A DNA stretch of 64,000 nucleotides from Erysipelotrichaceae bacterium (GTDB lineage Bacteria; Bacillota_I; Bacilli_A; Erysipelotrichales; Coprobacillaceae), in NCBI GenBank assembly GCA_018365815.1, contig JAGZJH010000005.1, positions 1 to 64,000 on the forward strand, read 5' to 3'. Below, in pieces: positions 61,067 through 64,000 of the stretch. The notes below the pieces were generated by a model. That model saw only the letters and a program-made list of their open reading frames with translations, ran no database searches and was not told the DNA's origin. The position numbers and the translations under genes are program-made. Numbering within the stretch: the stretch's first letter is position 1; every line of letters begins with the position of its first letter.

Positions 61067-61171
61067 GGTGGAGGTCGATGAAGTCGTTTCTAAAACTTTA
61101 TATAGAGTGATTTTTTACTAAAAATTCTGCCCTAAAGGGGTTTTATATAATAGACCTCCACGACCTCCACC
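61067..61171. other. Candidate replication-origin-like repeat region
   Basis: An 11-bp perfect inverted repeat, GGTGGAGGTCG (61067-61077) and CGACCTCCACC (61161-61171), plus a direct copy GACCTCCAC at 61153-61161, flanks about 75 nt of very A/T-rich DNA with a CCCTAAAGGG hairpin. It lies between the primase-helicase and VRR-NUC genes. Repeats around an A/T-rich stretch beside replication genes resemble a phage origin; function is inferred. Confidence 0.45.
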
Positions 61172-61173
61172 TT

Positions 61174-63414
61174 CTAATCTAGAAAGTCCGATTTCAAACG
61201 AATTCCAAGCACAAAATTGCATCCCTTCGTTTTCTTTCTTTTAAACCCTGCATTTTCTATTCCTGTATAAAAATCGGTAGTACTTCTTGTATACTCTCCG
61301 GTTCTTGCACAATAAGAACGATACTCCTGATAAAATTCTCCCGACTTTTGTTGATAGGAATCATCTACTTCGCAGCACTCCTCAATAAAACTAGAAAGCC
61401 AGTCATTGTTTTCACGATATTTATTGATGGCATCTTCAACAACCTTAGGATTTTTAATCTTAAAGTTATTTTTGATAGCCTTTTGTGCTCCATCAATAAT
61501 CCATGAAAGAACAGCACCGCCTGCGTTTTCATAAAGATAATCAGCATAATTTTTCTTATCGCCACTACCGGTAATCTTTGCATTAAAAGGAATAACAATA
61601 AGTCTACGCCAAGTGCCATCATCATTTGCTCCTACCTTTGGAAGATGATTTGTATATAAAACTAGCGTGTGAGTTGGCACATATTTAAATGGATCCTTAT
61701 ATTTCTTTTCTGCTGAAACCTCATCCGTAGAACAAAGCTGCTTAACGATTGATGTATTTAGACGCATTCCTTCTTCTAGTTCTGCTGCTACAACTAATCG
61801 TTTACCTTTAAGTTCTGCCATTTCCGGTCTGACATTTCGTTTACAACCAACAGTCAATGCATCTGCAGAAATAGCACCACTATAAGTTCCAAGCACTCGT
61901 GCTATGGTATTCCAAAACGTACTTTTACCATTACTGCCTTCACCATAAGCAATTACAAGTGCCTCAACATAAACCTTTCCGATAGCAGAGAGACCTACGA
62001 TTTGTTGTACATAATCAATAAGTTCCTTATCTTTACAGAAGAAATTTTCTAAAGCATCAAGCCATAAATTCATGCCCACATCATTTGGAGAAATTGCTGT
62101 CACCTTTGTGATGAAGTCCTCCGCTTGATGATCTTTACTACTTCCATCTCTTAAATCATAAGTACCACCAGGAGTATTTAACAGAAACTCCTGAACATCA
62201 AAATCTGTAATTTCCTTAAGTAGCATTGGCTTAGCAGCTTGCAATGCGGAAGTTACGTATTTCATATCTCTTCTTTTCATAACGAATGCGTTATATTTTG
62301 ATGCCATCATAAATTCCTTGAACGCTCTTTCACTGTTTTCATCAATTGCTTTTTCAAGAGTTTTTCCTCCTGCCATAATGATTTCTTTATCTATTCCGGC
62401 ATCAAGAAGTGATTTCTTAGCTTTTTCTACTGCTGCCAATGACTCATTTAGTTGTTTATCTAAAAACTCTTCACAAGCACCAACAGCAAGTTGCTTTGAT
62501 TCTGACCAATGCGTACCGTCATATCTTAAATAATCGGTCGAGTCTGTATAAGCAAGTTCGCCTTTATATTCACGAGCAAGCACCTTAGCTTGTCCAATAT
62601 CTGAATAATCATCTGGTTTTAAGCTGTATCCTTTTTCAAAATCTTCTGGAGCAATATATCCTTCTTGTGCTTGCACCTTTTTACCAAATTTAATGGCACT
62701 GCTCCAAATCAAAGAGAGTTCATTATCTTCTAATGGTGGATTACATAGTTTAGCTTTTTCAAGATAGATTTCATGTGCTTTATCTGTATTCCCATATCTC
62801 TTAATCAAGCGTCCGGCAATATGGCTCATTGTACTGTTACGAGAACCCTCACCGATACTTTGAGTAGCATTATCAAACTCTTCAAAATCCAACTCATCTA
62901 AAAAATCCACAATCGACCTAGTTCCTTCATGCCAAATGATATCTGTTGGTGTATGACCAAAAATAAACCTTGCGGCATCAAGTGCATTATCATCAAAGAA
63001 AGTCAGAACTTCCTGTAATCTCTCTTTGATACCTGCACATTCTTCAGCTACAGTAATTGGCTCATGTGGAAAGTAGATATGATGTCTTGGTCTTGCTGAT
63101 TTATTACCTTTATCCTTACCATCGCTCCTACTCGGTACTACGATATAACTGACATCAGGAAATAAATCTTCATACATCTTTGGATAAATCCAATCTTTAG
63201 AATCATCACTATGGTCGTTGTCACAGTCCATGACCTCTACATCAGAGGAAATGAAATCATCAACACTTCGATGACAATTCTTAAACTCACCACATACATG
63301 ATCTCTAGCAATGGCAGCAAGCATATCGTCCTTATTACTGATTTCAGATTTATTTGGATAAAGAGAATTCGCTGGATTACCGACACAATTCGCAGTATAA
63401 ATAGTAAATTTCAT
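61174..63414 (-). CDS. Phage primase-helicase (D5/P4-type)
   Basis: A 746-aa protein. The N-terminal part (VMDCDNDHSDD, VVPSRSDG, ARFIFGHTP) looks like an archaeo-eukaryotic-type primase fragment with an acidic cluster, followed by a PriCT-like region (IYLEKAKLCNPPLEDNELSLIW). The C-terminal half is an SF3/D5 helicase: YGEGSNGKSTFWNTIARVLG is the Walker A motif and KRLVVAAELEEGMRLN lies near Walker B. It would unwind and prime phage DNA replication. Its start overlaps the upstream gene (TAATG). Confidence 0.9.
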   Translation of the reverse strand: MKFTIYTANCVGNPANSLYPNKSEISNKDDMLAAIARDHVCGEFKNCHRSVDDFISSDVEVMDCDNDHSDDSKDWIYPKMYEDLFPDVSYIVVPSRSDGKDKGNKSARPRHHIYFPHEPITVAEECAGIKERLQEVLTFFDDNALDAARFIFGHTPTDIIWHEGTRSIVDFLDELDFEEFDNATQSIGEGSRNSTMSHIAGRLIKRYGNTDKAHEIYLEKAKLCNPPLEDNELSLIWSSAIKFGKKVQAQEGYIAPEDFEKGYSLKPDDYSDIGQAKVLAREYKGELAYTDSTDYLRYDGTHWSESKQLAVGACEEFLDKQLNESLAAVEKAKKSLLDAGIDKEIIMAGGKTLEKAIDENSERAFKEFMMASKYNAFVMKRRDMKYVTSALQAAKPMLLKEITDFDVQEFLLNTPGGTYDLRDGSSKDHQAEDFITKVTAISPNDVGMNLWLDALENFFCKDKELIDYVQQIVGLSAIGKVYVEALVIAYGEGSNGKSTFWNTIARVLGTYSGAISADALTVGCKRNVRPEMAELKGKRLVVAAELEEGMRLNTSIVKQLCSTDEVSAEKKYKDPFKYVPTHTLVLYTNHLPKVGANDDGTWRRLIVIPFNAKITGSGDKKNYADYLYENAGGAVLSWIIDGAQKAIKNNFKIKNPKVVEDAINKYRENNDWLSSFIEECCEVDDSYQQKSGEFYQEYRSYCARTGEYTRSTTDFYTGIENAGFKRKKTKGCNFVLGIRLKSDFLD

Positions 63415-63758
63415 TATGCTTGCTCCTCCATTTCTTCAGAAAAATATCTGATTCTCATTTTTCTTCTTTTAGCAATATCAATTTCTCTTTGCATTCCATC
63501 AGAGAATTCTTTGCCAAATACCCATAGTTCTCTGCATTTACCTAAAAGTACATAGTTAATCGTATGGACAGCTAAGTATCTTTCATTCGGATCATTGTCA
63601 TTCATAAACTGTGGGTATAAAAGGTGGGGAGCAATAGGAATTGTCATATAATCAATTGCAAATCGACAGTACTTACGAGCATTTTCTACATTTGTTTTTA
63701 TATCCCCACGATACTTACTACAGATGTAAACAAGCGGTCTATATTCCTTATTAGTCAT
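63414..63758 (-). CDS. DUF4406/DUF7768-like protein (nucleoside 2-deoxyribosyltransferase fold)
   Basis: A 114-aa protein: RPLVYICSKYRGDIKTNVEN, ARKYCRFAID, IPIAPHLLYPQFMNDNDPNE and KCRELWVFGKEFSDGMQREI. The pattern is that of DUF4406/DUF7768 proteins related to nucleoside 2-deoxyribosyltransferases, common beside phage primase genes. A role in nucleotide metabolism is possible but unproven. GGTGCAGGAG precedes the ATG, and the gene overlaps the antirepressor stop by 8 nt. Confidence 0.8.
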   Translation of the reverse strand: MTNKEYRPLVYICSKYRGDIKTNVENARKYCRFAIDYMTIPIAPHLLYPQFMNDNDPNERYLAVHTINYVLLGKCRELWVFGKEFSDGMQREIDIAKRRKMRIRYFSEEMEEQA

Positions 63759-64000
63759 TCTCCTGCACCTCTTTTTCTATCATCGGTAAGATGCCATCTT
63801 TTTTAAGCAAGTCGTAGATAAACAAACGTCCTTTTTGTGTCCAATAGGTATGTGGTTTGGAATGAGTGCTTCCGTCTGAACCTCCATAGGTATGTGTTTT
63901 CGTTGATGTAAGTCCCATTTCTGCATACTCTTTGTACAAAAGCCAAATCTTCTTACCTTGTTTAAACTGAATCCCTTTTTCATGAAGATATTGATTCATA
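63751..64000 (-). CDS. Phage antirepressor, C-terminal KilAC domain (cut by window end)
   Basis: The last 82 residues of a protein entering from beyond the right edge. The text QYLHEKGIQFKQGKKIWLLY, then YWTQKGRLFIYDLLKKDG and GILPMIEKE is the characteristic end of the KilAC domain of phage antirepressors (Ant). The usual N-terminal BRO/Rha or AntA domain would lie outside the window. The ATG at 63999 is probably internal. Such proteins inactivate the prophage repressor during induction. Confidence 0.82.
   Translation of the reverse strand, partial: MNQYLHEKGIQFKQGKKIWLLYKEYAEMGLTSTKTHTYGGSDGSTHSKPHTYWTQKGRLFIYDLLKKDGILPMIEKEVQEND

Noticed and set aside
1..64000. CRISPR array
   Set aside because: No regularly spaced direct repeats of 25-37 bp and no cas genes were seen; the repeats found are terminators, promoter elements or coding repeats.
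1..64000. tRNA or rRNA genes
   Set aside because: No cloverleaf with a TTC-type T-loop or rRNA-like sequence was noticed by eye on either strand; the prophage target therefore does not appear to be a tRNA on the left side.

Overview
The window looks like chromosomal DNA of a low-GC Gram-positive gut bacterium of the Erysipelotrichales/Coprobacillaceae type. The basis is very A/T-rich housekeeping genes, strong AGGAGG ribosome-binding sites, a lysine riboswitch, and a TetM-like GTPase fused to a YacP/Rae1-type NYN domain. The taxonomic placement is inference; no rRNA gene is present. About 1-21 kb is host backbone, mostly on the minus strand: PcrA helicase, a Ca2+ P-type ATPase, an RsuA-like pseudouridine synthase, an MGMT-family protein, a ROK kinase, a uridine-kinase-like nucleoside kinase, YmaF, a nitroreductase plus methyltransferase pair, the TetM-NYN fusion, a lysine-riboswitch-controlled NhaC-family transporter, a trigger factor without its ribosome-binding domain, alanine dehydrogenase and PurC. 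Three decayed genes lie among them: a VOC/glyoxalase, a DUF89 protein and an ABC permease remnant.

About 21.8-26 kb is accessory DNA: a small unknown gene and a type III restriction-modification pair (res, mod). The mod reading frame loses homology exactly at its DPPY motif. Its apparent N-terminus is translated from a terminator hairpin and repeat-rich non-coding DNA, so I propose that the left end of an integrated element lies inside mod.

About 26-64 kb is a prophage, nearly all on the minus strand and running off the right edge. Next to the proposed left end is a cargo segment: a stand-alone 50-codon gene with its own promoter and terminator, and an operon of XRE regulator, GmrSD-like DUF262/DUF1524/DUF4357 nuclease and an unrecognised 563-aa protein with a HEPN-like R-x4-H motif. 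This cargo is bracketed by two near-identical terminator hairpins, one of them directly after the recombinase genes. Then come two large serine recombinases, a SHOCT protein, an HTH/zinc-knuckle protein, lysis genes (holin, amidase with Cpl-7 repeats), and a siphovirus tail and HK97-type head module. The tail module includes a -1 frameshifted tail chaperone and a tape measure protein; the head module includes connectors, capsid, ClpP-like protease, portal and large terminase. A SymE-like toxin gene lies antisense between portal and large terminase. Beyond that is a modification island (cytosine methyltransferase, ParB-methyltransferase fusion, phage MetK), then small terminase, HNH nuclease, a sigma-like regulator, SNF2 helicase, VRR-NUC, a D5-type primase-helicase, and the end of an antirepressor.

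The structural genes overlap by 4 nt or a few tens of nt and form a late operon interrupted by a few hairpin terminators. A shared 31-bp promoter-like element precedes three separate phage transcription units, including the recombinases. The strongest candidates for something undescribed are the XRE/GmrSD-like/HEPN-like cargo operon, the adjacent autonomous 50-aa gene, and the TetM-NYN fusion in the host part.
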